Shown here one piece after another: positions 7,784-15,099 of a stretch of DNA of 22,168 nt. The stretch's first letter is position 1. Every line of letters begins with the position of its first letter. Source of the stretch: Candidatus Lithacetigena glycinireducens (lineage in GTDB: Bacteria > Coprothermobacterota > HKB111); the NCBI GenBank assembly GCA_018725485.1, contig QLUP01000007.1, forward strand, positions 1 to 22,168. Reading direction: 5' to 3'. The notes beneath the pieces are model-generated. The model did no database searches, was not told the DNA's origin, and saw only the letters and a program-made list of their open reading frames with translations. Made by a program: the position numbers and the translations under genes.

Positions 7784-8021
7784 AATTAGATTAAGTAGAG
7801 TTGGAAGAAAGAACGAGGCTATTTTCAGAATGGTAGCGACAGATAGTAGAACCCCCAGGGATGGTAAGTTTCTTGAGATCCTTGGTCAGTATGACCCAAG
7901 ACGAGATCCACCTAAAATAGAATTAAAAGAAGATAGAGTTCTCTATTGGCATAAAATGGGAGCTAAACCTACAGCATCAAGTTATTCTTTGATTAAGAAA
8001 GCAGGAATTGAACTTCCATGA
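7773..8021 (+). CDS. rpsP: 30S ribosomal protein S16, probable CTG start
   Basis: S16 is a primary 30S assembly protein. The 82-residue product read from CTG would begin MAVRIRLSRVGRK, the canonical S16 N-terminus (usual form MAVRIRLxRxGxK), followed by ATDSRTPRDGKFLEILGQYDP and a conserved-looking C-terminus. No ATG, GTG or TTG is placed correctly: the only in-frame upstream candidate, GTG at 7764, lies inside the ribosome-binding site. The start therefore seems to be the rare codon CTG at 7773, overlapping the ylxM end by 11 bp. The stop overlaps the khpA ATG (ATGA). The identity is certain; the start codon is an inference from spacing and family alignment. Confidence 0.93.
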   Translation: MAVRIRLSRVGRKNEAIFRMVATDSRTPRDGKFLEILGQYDPRRDPPKIELKEDRVLYWHKMGAKPTASSYSLIKKAGIELP

Positions 8022-8263
8022 AAGAAATCATGGAATTCCTGATAAACAAGCTGCTTTCCGAAGAAAAAAAGTATGAAGTTATTGAAAATAATACCGATAA
8101 CAACGTTGTTATTTTAGAGGTGTCAATTCCTTCTTCTCAGGTAGGCCAGCTTGTGGGTAAAAATGGTAGCCTTTTGAAGGCGATTAAAACTGTACTTAAA
8201 GCAAGCCCGCATTCGCTGGGAAGAGATGTAATAATTAACATTAAAGAGGTAGAAAATGAGTAA
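8018..8263 (+). CDS. khpA: KH-domain RNA-binding protein KhpA (YlqC)
   Basis: KhpA is a small KH-domain protein that binds RNA with KhpB/Jag and influences cell-wall and division genes in streptococci. The product has 81 residues. After a variable N-terminal half comes the single KH core GQLVGKNGSLLKAIKTVLKA, with the GxxG loop GKNG at residues 47-50. It begins in the rpsP stop (ATGA) and overlaps ylqD by 8 bp. The rpsP-khpA-ylqD order is that of Bacillus subtilis. Confidence 0.93.
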   Translation: MKEIMEFLINKLLSEEKKYEVIENNTDNNVVILEVSIPSSQVGQLVGKNGSLLKAIKTVLKASPHSLGRDVIINIKEVENE

Positions 8264-8666
8264 AACATTGGTAAAAAGGTCTATTCTTTTAAAAGCTGTA
8301 GTTGACGATGCCCTTAAAAATGACTTACTAAAGCAATTACAGGACAACCAGAAAAAGATTGACCTTGAAATTGAAAGACTTAACTATCAAAGCAATAAGC
8401 TACTCCTCGAATCACCCATGGATATTCGAGAGAGTATGGCTATAAGAAAAAGGGTAGAAGAAGAAAAAAGAGATGGTGAATTGCTTAAAGATCAGATTTT
8501 AAAAAAAATAAAGGAAGTTAATTCCCTGGATTTAGGCAGCATCTATCCTATAGGGGTAATTGAAGGCTTAGCAGAACTCAAAATTGGCGATAATCTCTGG
8601 GATAAGGTTAATAATTGCGAGATTATCATCAAAGATGGAATCATAGAAAAAATTAATGACCAATGA
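8256..8666 (+). CDS. ylqD: YlqD-family protein
   Basis: YlqD is a conserved Firmicutes protein of unknown function encoded in the trmD operon. The 136-residue product has a short beta-type start (TLVKRSILLKAVVDD), a charged coiled coil at about residues 18-90 (QLQDNQKKIDLEIERL, RKRVEEEKRDGEL), and a small C-terminal part with GLAELKIGDNLWDKVNNCEI followed by IIIKDGIIEKI, as in B. subtilis YlqD. It is not a disguised RimM: the RimM N-terminal domain is absent. It overlaps khpA by 8 bp and trmD by 4 bp. Confidence 0.85.
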   Translation: MSKTLVKRSILLKAVVDDALKNDLLKQLQDNQKKIDLEIERLNYQSNKLLLESPMDIRESMAIRKRVEEEKRDGELLKDQILKKIKEVNSLDLGSIYPIGVIEGLAELKIGDNLWDKVNNCEIIIKDGIIEKINDQ

Positions 8667-9439
8667 GAATTGATATTATTACAGCATTTCCAGAATATTT
8701 TTACAGTCCGCTCGAAGTTGGAATAATCAGGAAAGCTTTAGAGGAGGAATTATTAAAAGTAGAACTTCATAATCTTCGTAATTTTTCTTCAGATAAGCAT
8801 GGTAAAATAGATGATTATCCCTACAGTGGAAAACCGGGAATGATAATAAAAGCTCCCATTGTTCTGGAGGCTGTTAATAATGTTCAGAATCTCTTACCTT
8901 ATACTCCCAAAGTTGTATTATTTACCTCTACAGGAGTTAAGTTAAATAATTCAATTGCCAGGAATCTTTCTGAGAAAGATGGCTTGATTCTAATTTGTGG
9001 GCATTATGAAGGTATTGATGAAAGGGTAAAAGAACATTTTTCTCCCCTTGAGATATCTATTGGAGATTATATTATAAGCGGGGGAGAAGCAGCAGCCCTG
9101 GTTTTAATTGAAGCTATTATCAGGTTCTTGCCTGCAGTCATAAAAAGAGAGTCCTATGAGGAAGAATCTTTTGAGAACAATCTTCTGGAGTACCCTCAAT
9201 ATACCCGACCTCCAGAATTTGCTGGAATGGAAGTGCCAGAAATACTATTATCCGGGAATCATCAAGATGTTTCAAAGTGGCTTTTGAAAGAGTCGTTAAA
9301 AAGAACACTCTTATTGAGACCTGATCTGATTAAAAACAGATATTTCTCTAAAAGTGAACTGGATATCATAGATATCATCTTCAAGGAGTTCGTAGAATTG
9401 GTTAATTGTATTCCCAAAGGAGGAAATGATTTTGAGTAA
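8663..9439 (+). CDS. trmD: tRNA (guanine(37)-N1)-methyltransferase TrmD
   Basis: TrmD methylates G37 of tRNAs to prevent +1 frameshifting. At 258 residues it is typical. The trefoil-knot SAM site shows [11 protein letters not shown] at about residues 112-122 and [21 protein letters not shown] at 132-152, followed by [10 protein letters not shown], the usual PHYTRP element with His changed to Gln. The N-terminus [13 protein letters not shown] matches the family. The start overlaps ylqD as ATGA. In Firmicutes rimM normally precedes trmD; it is absent here. Confidence 0.97.
   Translation: MRIDIITAFPEYFYSPLEVGIIRKALEEELLKVELHNLRNFSSDKHGKIDDYPYSGKPGMIIKAPIVLEAVNNVQNLLPYTPKVVLFTSTGVKLNNSIARNLSEKDGLILICGHYEGIDERVKEHFSPLEISIGDYIISGGEAAALVLIEAIIRFLPAVIKRESYEEESFENNLLEYPQYTRPPEFAGMEVPEILLSGNHQDVSKWLLKESLKRTLLLRPDLIKNRYFSKSELDIIDIIFKEFVELVNCIPKGGNDFE
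9418..9423 (+). promoter_or_regulatory. Ribosome-binding site favouring a TTG start for rplS
   Basis: AGGAGG ends only 2 bp before the ATG at 9426 but 8 bp before the in-frame TTG at 9432. The spacing favours TTG as the initiator of L19; the ATG would give two extra residues. Confidence 0.6.
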
Positions 9440-9734
9440 TGCATTAGAATTAAATGAATTATTAGGAATTGAAAATAAGCATAACGATTTTAAAGTGGGT
9501 GATACGGTTAAAGTGCATTGGAAAGTGAGAGAAGGTAGCACTGGTAGGGGACAAATATTTGAAGGAGTTGTTATTGCCCGAAAGCATGGTGGGCCAAGTG
9601 AAACTTTTACTGTTAGAAAGAGATCTTCTAATATAGGAGTTGAGCAGATCTTTCCCTTACACTCACCCAGAATAGAAAAAATTGAAGTAGTCAAAAGAGG
9701 TAGGGTAAGGAGAGCAAAATTATATTTTATTTAA
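9432..9734 (+). CDS. rplS: 50S ribosomal protein L19, C-terminus cut off by a frameshift
   Basis: L19 sits at the 30S-50S interface near bridge B8. The frame encodes about 100 residues with the family's landmarks: [66 protein letters not shown] and [10 protein letters not shown]. It then stops at TAA 9732-9734. Normal L19 continues past RAKLYYL with about 15 residues ending in GKAARIKE. That tail is present immediately downstream in another frame (see 9731-9781), so a net 1-bp loss or 2-bp gain in the AT-rich run 9721-9731 has cut it off. This may be a real mutation, a recoding site or a sequence error. TTG at 9432 is preferred to ATG at 9426 by ribosome-binding-site spacing. Confidence 0.93.
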   Translation: MSNALELNELLGIENKHNDFKVGDTVKVHWKVREGSTGRGQIFEGVVIARKHGGPSETFTVRKRSSNIGVEQIFPLHSPRIEKIEVVKRGRVRRAKLYFI

Positions 9735-9781
9735 GAGGTTTGATAGGAAAGAAAGCAAGGATTAAAGAAGAACACAAGTAA
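9731..9781 (+). other. Out-of-frame remnant encoding the conserved L19 C-terminal tail
   Basis: Read from 9731 the codons give Leu followed by [15 protein letters not shown] and TAA at 9779-9781, matching the usual LRxLRGKAARIKE end of L19. The frame is -1 relative to rplS. Its stop lies one base before the lepB ATG, the tight spacing typical of this operon, suggesting that the ancestral rplS ended here. It is not an independent gene. Confidence 0.85.
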
Positions 9782-9782
9782 T

Positions 9783-10325
9783 ATGGATACCTCCCGTTTT
9801 TTAGATGAAATAATTGATTGGATGAAAACTTTGATTATTGCTGTAATAATTGCTCTTATCCTGAGGAGTTTTGTAATCTCACCTTTCAAAGTATCCTTAA
9901 CCTCTATGTATCCAACCCTTCTCCCTGATGACCTTATATTGGTAGAAAAAATTAGCATGCGCTTCTCGTCAATAAAACAAGGAGAAGTAGTAGTTTTTCG
10001 TGCTCCCCTGGGAGAAAGAAAAGACTTCGTTAAAAGAGTTATTGCGGTGCCCGGTGACAAAATAGAAAGCAGAGAAGGGCATGTTTATGTAAATGACAAA
10101 CCCCTGGAGGAAACTTATCTAAAGCAGGATTTTAGCGTATCTATTGTTCCTCAAACTGTTAAGCAGGGGGAGTATTTCGTAATGGGTGACAATAGGGACA
10201 ACAGTTTAGATAGTAGAAACTTTGGAGCTATCAAAGCAGCAAACATTAAAGGTAGAGTGATTCTGGTTTTCTGGCCCTGGTTTAGATGGCAGGTTTTAGC
10301 CTATAATAGGAGCTCTGAGCACTAA
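9783..10325 (+). CDS. lepB: Type I signal peptidase
   Basis: LepB removes signal peptides from exported preproteins at the outer face of the membrane. The 180-residue protein has one N-terminal membrane helix (about residues 15-32, TLIIAVIIALIL). The Ser-Lys catalytic pair appears as Ser41 in SLTSMYPTL and Lys84 in DFVKRVIAVPGD, and the C-terminal box is VMGDNRDNSLDSRNFG. The size fits the single-anchor Gram-positive type. No good ribosome-binding site precedes the ATG, so it may depend on ribosomes finishing L19; the early L19 stop moves termination 47 bp upstream. The stop abuts rnhB. Confidence 0.96.
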   Translation: MDTSRFLDEIIDWMKTLIIAVIIALILRSFVISPFKVSLTSMYPTLLPDDLILVEKISMRFSSIKQGEVVVFRAPLGERKDFVKRVIAVPGDKIESREGHVYVNDKPLEETYLKQDFSVSIVPQTVKQGEYFVMGDNRDNSLDSRNFGAIKAANIKGRVILVFWPWFRWQVLAYNRSSEH

Positions 10326-10871
10326 ATGATAATTGCTGGAGTGGATGAAACAGGGAGGGGATCTATTGCCGGACCAGTAATAAGCGCAGTAGTGGTCTGG
10401 ATCCCTCCCGGTTTCTTTGTTAAAGAATCTAAATCCTTAAAACCTGAAGAAAGGGAGAAGTTATACCCATATATCCTGGAAAACGCGGTAGATTGGAGCG
10501 TTGGCATCGCTGAAGCGGATGAAGTGGATGCTTTAAATATTAAAGAGGCCACTTTACTTTCTATGAAAAGGGCGGTAGATAAGATTAAACATCCTATAAA
10601 TATTTTAATAGTTGATGGGTGTGATCTGATCAAAGATATCCAGACGATGCAAATTGCTACCCCGAAGGGCGACCTCCTTAACCCGGTGGTAGCAGCAGCT
10701 TCTATCATAGCCAAAGTAACTCGTGATAGGATTATGACCGATTTATCAGCCGAGTTTCCCATTTACCGATGGTACGCAAATAAAGGGTATGCAACTAATT
10801 ATCATCTCAAGGTGATTAGGGAGTACGGTTTGTCCAAACATCATAGAAAATCCTTTATTCATGAAAAATAA
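10326..10871 (+). CDS. rnhB: Ribonuclease HII
   Basis: RNase HII cuts RNA in RNA-DNA hybrids and removes single ribonucleotides from DNA. The 181-residue protein has the active-site start IAGVDETGRGSIAGPV, with Asp7 and Glu8, Asp97 in LIVDG, and Asp134 in AKVTRDRIM; GRG marks type HII rather than HIII. The C-terminal segment NKGYATNYHLKVIREYG and SKHHRKSF is also characteristic. The usual DEAGRG is DETGRG here. In B. subtilis rbgA (ylqF) lies before rnhB; it is absent. It overlaps yraN by 11 bp. Confidence 0.96.
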   Translation: MIIAGVDETGRGSIAGPVISAVVVWIPPGFFVKESKSLKPEEREKLYPYILENAVDWSVGIAEADEVDALNIKEATLLSMKRAVDKIKHPINILIVDGCDLIKDIQTMQIATPKGDLLNPVVAAASIIAKVTRDRIMTDLSAEFPIYRWYANKGYATNYHLKVIREYGLSKHHRKSFIHEK

Positions 10872-11217
10872 GATTCTCGGTAAATGGGGTGAAGATTATA
10901 CCTGCAATAAATTAATTAGTACTGGCTATAAACTGATTGAAAGAAATTACCGAACACCATTCGGAGAAATTGACCTAATTTTCCAAAAGGGAGCCTATTT
11001 TTATTTTATTGAGGTTAAAACTCAAAATTCACCTTTTTTTGGTTTACCCAGGGAAAAAGTTAATCGGAAAAAGATAATCCATTTAAGTAAATCAGTTATA
11101 TATTTTATGGGAAGATTCAATTCTAAAGATGCGAATATTCAAATTATGGTTGCTGAAGTAATTAATAAAGACCATGAGGTGCATTTCGAACTCATACCTG
11201 TTGAGGTGTTAAAATGA
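10861..11217 (+). CDS. yraN: UPF0102 / YraN-family nuclease-fold protein
   Basis: YraN proteins have a restriction-endonuclease-like (Holliday-junction-resolvase type) fold; their role is not established. The 118-residue product shows the family pattern: GKWGEDYTCNKLISTGYKLIERNYR at the N-terminus, then the candidate metal-site residues GEIDLI (35-40) and EVK (51-53), and FGLPREKVNRKK. Its place between rnhB and a comM-like gene is the usual one. It overlaps rnhB by 11 bp and the next gene by 4 bp. Confidence 0.93.
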   Translation: MKNKILGKWGEDYTCNKLISTGYKLIERNYRTPFGEIDLIFQKGAYFYFIEVKTQNSPFFGLPREKVNRKKIIHLSKSVIYFMGRFNSKDANIQIMVAEVINKDHEVHFELIPVEVLK

Positions 11218-12731
11218 TAGCTAAAGTTTTATCTGCTGCTATTTGGGGTTTAGAGGTTATACCAATTGAAGTGGAGGTAGAAGTTAGTCGAGGATTACCG
11301 GTATTTTTAATTGTAGGTTTACCTGACCAGGCTGTGCAGGAATCTACTGAAAGAGTACGATCAGCAATTAAGTGTTTAGGAGTTCCTTTTCCTTCAGGCA
11401 GGATTGTTACCAATATGGCTCCTGCTGACTTAAAGAAGAAAGGACCTCACCTGGATTTGGCTATTGCCCTGGCCATTCTCGTTCACGAAGGAGTTTTATC
11501 TCAAAAGCAAATTTCTAATAAACTGTTTCTGGGTGAACTATCTTTATCAGGAAACTTAAGACAGGTAGAAGGTGTTTTACCGGTATCTTTAAGTATTGAT
11601 AAACTAAAAGCATCAGAACTAATTGTTCCCTACTTTAACTTAAATGAAGCACGATTAGCAAAAAATACTATTTCCAGGGGATTCCACAACTTGAAAGAGG
11701 TTGTTGATTATCTCAGGGATGATATATTGCTAGCTCAGGATAATAATAAAACAGAAGAAACAATCACAGTAGGTAATGAATTGGATTTTGAAGATATTAA
11801 AGGGCAAAGACTGGCAAAAAGAGCTTTGGAGATATCTTCTGCAGGTGGACACAATGTTTTGCTTATTGGTAGTCCAGGTAGTGGAAAAACCCTTTTATGT
11901 CGAGCATACCCAACTATAATGCCCCTACTAACAGAAGAAGAGTCATTAGAAGTATCCAAGATTTATAGTGTTTCAGGACTGCTAAAGAAAGGTTCCCTTA
12001 TAAAAGTTCCCCCCTTCAGGTCTCCTCATCATACTACCTCTACCGTGGCATTAATTGGGGGAGGGACTATTCCCAAGCCTGGTGAAGTAACCTTAGCTCA
12101 CAGGGGGATTTTGTTTTTAGATGAATTAACTGAGTTTAGAAAGGACTCTATTGAAGCATTGAGACAACCTTTAGAAGATGGACAGGTAACTATTTCCAGA
12201 GTGTGGGGTAGTTTAACCTATCCCTCCAGGTTTACTTTTATTTGTGCTATGAATCCTTGCAGCTGTGGTTATTATAATGATAGTATCAAGCCCTGCAACT
12301 GTTCTCCTGCGGAAATAAAAAAGCATCGTTCTAAGATATCAGGTCCAATTATTGATCGTATTGATATCAATCTCGAGGTACCCTCCCTTAACGATAAAGA
12401 ACTGAAAAATGATAATCCAGGGGAAAGCTCAAAGCTCATTAGACAAAGGGTGCAAACAGCAAGAGAAATTCAGCAGGAAAGGTATAAAAATGAAGCTTTT
12501 ATCCTTAACTCCCAACTAAATCCTAAGGCTATTAAGAAGTATATTCATTTATCAGGAGATGCCAAAAAATTGTTGGAAATGGGGTCCTCCCGCTTAGGAC
12601 TCAGTGGTAGAGGTTATGACAGGGTTCTTAAAGTAGCCACTACTATCGCAGACCTGGAAGGTTCAAATATGGTAAAAGCTGAGCACATTGGTGAAGCTTT
12701 GAGTTATAGGATAAATCTTTCTTATGAATAA
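11214..12731 (+). CDS. comM: YifB/ComM-family Mg-chelatase-like AAA+ ATPase
   Basis: ComM is a hexameric helicase that promotes branch migration during natural transformation in Gram-negatives; the Firmicutes YifB-type role is less studied. The 505-residue protein has the N-terminal Lon-protease-like (ChlI) domain (about 1-170, with GLPVFLIVGLPDQAVQES), a Walker A GSPGSGKT at 219-226, Walker B ILFLDE at 299-304, a Cys-rich insert containing MNPCSCGYYND and CNCSP, and a C-terminal lid domain with SGRGYDRVLKVATTIADLEG. TGAGGTG at 11201-11207 is the ribosome-binding site. Its neighbour dprA is also a transformation gene. Confidence 0.93.
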   Translation: MIAKVLSAAIWGLEVIPIEVEVEVSRGLPVFLIVGLPDQAVQESTERVRSAIKCLGVPFPSGRIVTNMAPADLKKKGPHLDLAIALAILVHEGVLSQKQISNKLFLGELSLSGNLRQVEGVLPVSLSIDKLKASELIVPYFNLNEARLAKNTISRGFHNLKEVVDYLRDDILLAQDNNKTEETITVGNELDFEDIKGQRLAKRALEISSAGGHNVLLIGSPGSGKTLLCRAYPTIMPLLTEEESLEVSKIYSVSGLLKKGSLIKVPPFRSPHHTTSTVALIGGGTIPKPGEVTLAHRGILFLDELTEFRKDSIEALRQPLEDGQVTISRVWGSLTYPSRFTFICAMNPCSCGYYNDSIKPCNCSPAEIKKHRSKISGPIIDRIDINLEVPSLNDKELKNDNPGESSKLIRQRVQTAREIQQERYKNEAFILNSQLNPKAIKKYIHLSGDAKKLLEMGSSRLGLSGRGYDRVLKVATTIADLEGSNMVKAEHIGEALSYRINLSYE

Positions 12732-13782
12732 GCATCTTATTTCCCTGCAATATTCAGATTTATTCACCTATAGGGAGCTTATAAACCTGATGGAGGTTTA
12801 TAAAAGCTATGAAAATGCCTGGTTAAAACTTGCTTCTTCCAGGTCCCTGTTTGATGATCAGGTTAGAGAAAAGAAGGTTAAAGATTTCCTTAATAAAAAT
12901 TCAGTTCAGGAAGTAGTTGATAACCTATTACAGGAAAACATTTACCCCCTGACAATTTACGATAGGGATTATCCTGTTCTTCTAAAAGAATCAAAAAGCC
13001 CCCCTCTGGTTATATATACCAGGGGAAATAAATCTCTCTTACAGGAAGATAGTATTTCCGTTGTAGGAACGAGAAAACCAACTCCCTATGGTAGGAAAAT
13101 TGCTTTTGAACTATCTGCTTATCTGGCTGATTACCTTACAATTGTTAGTGGTTTAGCGCTGGGGATTGATAGTGAAGCTCATAAAGGAGCTTTAAAAGGG
13201 TCAAAAAAAACGATAGCAGTTTTGGGTTCAGGTTTTCACTACCCTTACCCTCCAGAGAATAAGGAACTATTTAATAATATAATTGCTGAAGGCGGATTAA
13301 TTCTAACCGAATACCCCCCTTACATTAAGCCTGATTCCTGGAGGTTTCCTGCCAGGAATAGGATTATCGCAGGGATAAGTAAGGGTACTGTAGTAATTGA
13401 AGCAGGGATTAAAAGTGGGGCTTTGATAACAGCAAACTATGCTATGGAAGAGGGAAGGGAAGTGTTTGCAGTTCCTGGACTTATTACTAACACTAACTCA
13501 CAGGGATCAAACAGATTATTAAAAGATGGAGCTCATCTTGTGCAAAAGTATTCTGATATCTTAGAAGCGTTAGCAGTTTTTCATAACTTTAAACTGGGAA
13601 GTACTGACAAGGTAATAAGTGATGGTCAAGGGCTGATAGGTTTTTTAGATGGCGGTCCTTTATCAGCAGAAGAGTTAGCGGAAATGGTTTCGGAACCAAT
13701 TGAATCTATTTTGTTCAAACTTTCCTTGTTGGAATTAGAAGGTAAAGTAGCGAGAAAAAGTGGGATATTTCATAAGGTATAA
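12724..13782 (+). CDS. dprA: DNA processing protein DprA/Smf
   Basis: DprA loads RecA onto incoming single-stranded DNA during transformation. The 352-residue protein has an N-terminal SAM-like region (1-90), the Rossmann core with VVGTRKPTPYG (113-123), VSGLALGIDSEAHKGAL, TIAVLGSG, EYPP and RFPARNRIIAGIS, GALITANYA and FAVPG, then a C-terminal winged helix near 305-350 (GPLSAEELAEMV). In Firmicutes topA, trmFO and xerC usually follow; here lspA overlaps the end by 23 bp. It overlaps the comM-like gene by 8 bp. Confidence 0.96.
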   Translation: MNKHLISLQYSDLFTYRELINLMEVYKSYENAWLKLASSRSLFDDQVREKKVKDFLNKNSVQEVVDNLLQENIYPLTIYDRDYPVLLKESKSPPLVIYTRGNKSLLQEDSISVVGTRKPTPYGRKIAFELSAYLADYLTIVSGLALGIDSEAHKGALKGSKKTIAVLGSGFHYPYPPENKELFNNIIAEGGLILTEYPPYIKPDSWRFPARNRIIAGISKGTVVIEAGIKSGALITANYAMEEGREVFAVPGLITNTNSQGSNRLLKDGAHLVQKYSDILEALAVFHNFKLGSTDKVISDGQGLIGFLDGGPLSAEELAEMVSEPIESILFKLSLLELEGKVARKSGIFHKV

Positions 13783-14194
13783 TTTAAGCTCTTTAGCTAT
13801 TCTGGCTTATTTTCTAACCGATAGAATGACCAAGAATTATTTTCTGGTAAACCCTACTAAAATTTTAGATTGGGGTTTTATTAAGCTTCACCTGGTAAAG
13901 AACGACGCTGGAATTTTTGGGTTACCTTTACCTGGAGGTATTAATACACAGATTATTGTTTTATTAATTTTGTTTTCATCTATAATATATTTATTTAAAC
14001 GAGAAAAGAAAAAAGTAATGCTTATTTATGGCGTAATAATGATGTTTACAGGAGGATTATCAAACATACTGGACAGGTTTTACCATGGTTTTGTAATTGA
14101 TTTCATAGATTTAGGTTTTTGGCCTGTTTTCAACCTGTCTGATGCCCTCATATCTTTTGGTACAATTGTAGTCCTCTGGAGAGTTTTTAAATAG
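13760..14194 (+). CDS. lspA: Lipoprotein signal peptidase (signal peptidase II)
   Basis: LspA cleaves prolipoproteins in the membrane before the lipid-modified Cys. The 144-residue protein has about four membrane helices (near 9-20, 62-79, 86-100 and 128-141). Conserved elements are DRMTKN at 21-26 (usual DxxSK), VKNDAGIFG at 46-54, NILDRFYHGFVIDF at 102-115 and FNLSDALI at 124-131, keeping the aspartates of LDR, IDF and LSD. The DxGxxFG loop and LSD (usual VAD) are slightly divergent. The start is GTG inside the end of dprA, so translation is probably coupled. Confidence 0.93.
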   Translation: MGYFIRYNLSSLAILAYFLTDRMTKNYFLVNPTKILDWGFIKLHLVKNDAGIFGLPLPGGINTQIIVLLILFSSIIYLFKREKKKVMLIYGVIMMFTGGLSNILDRFYHGFVIDFIDLGFWPVFNLSDALISFGTIVVLWRVFK

Positions 14195-14202
14195 AAAGAA
14201 TA

Positions 14203-15099
14203 GTGGTTTGCGAAGTTCTACGTTTAGATGTTTTTCTGGGTAAAGTTTTATCTATTCCTAGGTCGCAGGCTCAGAAATTGATAGAAGAGGGTAGGGTAAA
14301 AATTGAAAATGTTGATACTATTAAATCTTCAAGAAAAACTAAGGTTGGTGAGGTTATCTGGGTAGAATTACCCGAACCAATAGACTTGGGTTTAGGAACT
14401 GAGATTCCCTTTAGAACTGTTTTTGAAGATGAGCATTTGTTAGTTGTAGATAAACCAGCAGGAGTTGTTGTTCATAAAGCTCCCAATGTTAAAGGTTCAA
14501 CCTTAATTGATGGTTTAATTTATAAAGGGGTAAATCTACCATCCGGTGGAAGGCCTTTAAGGCCAGGAATAGTCCATCGTCTGGATAAAGAAACTTCGGG
14601 TCTGATGATTATTGCTAAAACAGATAATGCTTACTATCAGCTGGTGTCCATGATGAAAGACAGGTTAATTTCCAGGAATTATATTGCCCTGGTTAAAGGA
14701 AAACCACCGAAAGAAAACATCATCAACGCTCCAGTTGGGAGAGACAGAAGAAGAAAGACTATAATGGCTATAAGCCTTGCAGGTAAAACTGCAATAACCC
14801 ATTACGAGGTGATTCAGTATCTTAACCATGCAGCATTATTAAAACTTACCCTGAGCACTGGAAGAACCCATCAAATTAGGGTGCATCTTAAATATACAGG
14901 GTATCCTATTTTGGGTGATCCGCTGTATGGGTGTCCGGTGAGTTTTTTAAAGCGTCAGTTCTTACATGCCTTTAAAATAGGTTTTACTCATCCCATAACT
15001 GGAGAACCAAAAACCTTTTTTAGCCCTTTACCCGAAGATTTAAGGCATGCACTTGCAGTTCTGAGGGATAATCGCTTAGGAGAAAACGAATATGAATAG
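14203..15099 (+). CDS. rluD: RluA-family rRNA pseudouridine synthase (RluD-type)
   Basis: This enzyme isomerises uridines in RNA; RluD modifies 23S rRNA helix 69, but the exact target of Firmicutes homologues such as YlyB is not clear from sequence. The 298-residue protein has an N-terminal S4 RNA-binding domain (about 5-55, with IPRSQAQKLIEEGRVKI) and a catalytic domain with VVDKPAGVVVH and PGIVHRLDKETSGL, where Asp128 is the catalytic residue, then GRTHQIRVHLKYTGYPILGD. The order lspA-rluD is standard in Firmicutes. The start is GTG at 14203, 8 bp after lspA. It overlaps nfo by 8 bp. Confidence 0.93.
   Translation: MVCEVLRLDVFLGKVLSIPRSQAQKLIEEGRVKIENVDTIKSSRKTKVGEVIWVELPEPIDLGLGTEIPFRTVFEDEHLLVVDKPAGVVVHKAPNVKGSTLIDGLIYKGVNLPSGGRPLRPGIVHRLDKETSGLMIIAKTDNAYYQLVSMMKDRLISRNYIALVKGKPPKENIINAPVGRDRRRKTIMAISLAGKTAITHYEVIQYLNHAALLKLTLSTGRTHQIRVHLKYTGYPILGDPLYGCPVSFLKRQFLHAFKIGFTHPITGEPKTFFSPLPEDLRHALAVLRDNRLGENEYE

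Noticed and set aside
9311-9694. 127-codon minus-strand open frame
   Set aside because: It is antisense to the end of trmD and to rplS; a shadow of conserved coding sequence.
9716-9734. Programmed -1 frameshift at a classical slippery heptamer in rplS
   Set aside because: AAAATTA and TTTTATT do not allow both tRNAs to re-pair after a -1 slip; only the Phe codon could slip. No stimulatory stem-loop or internal ribosome-binding-site-like element was evident, so recoding is possible but unsupported.
11214-13782. comM-like gene plus dprA as a new defence or uptake island
   Set aside because: Both are standard chromosomal genes in this neighbourhood in many bacteria; nothing unusual is inserted between them.
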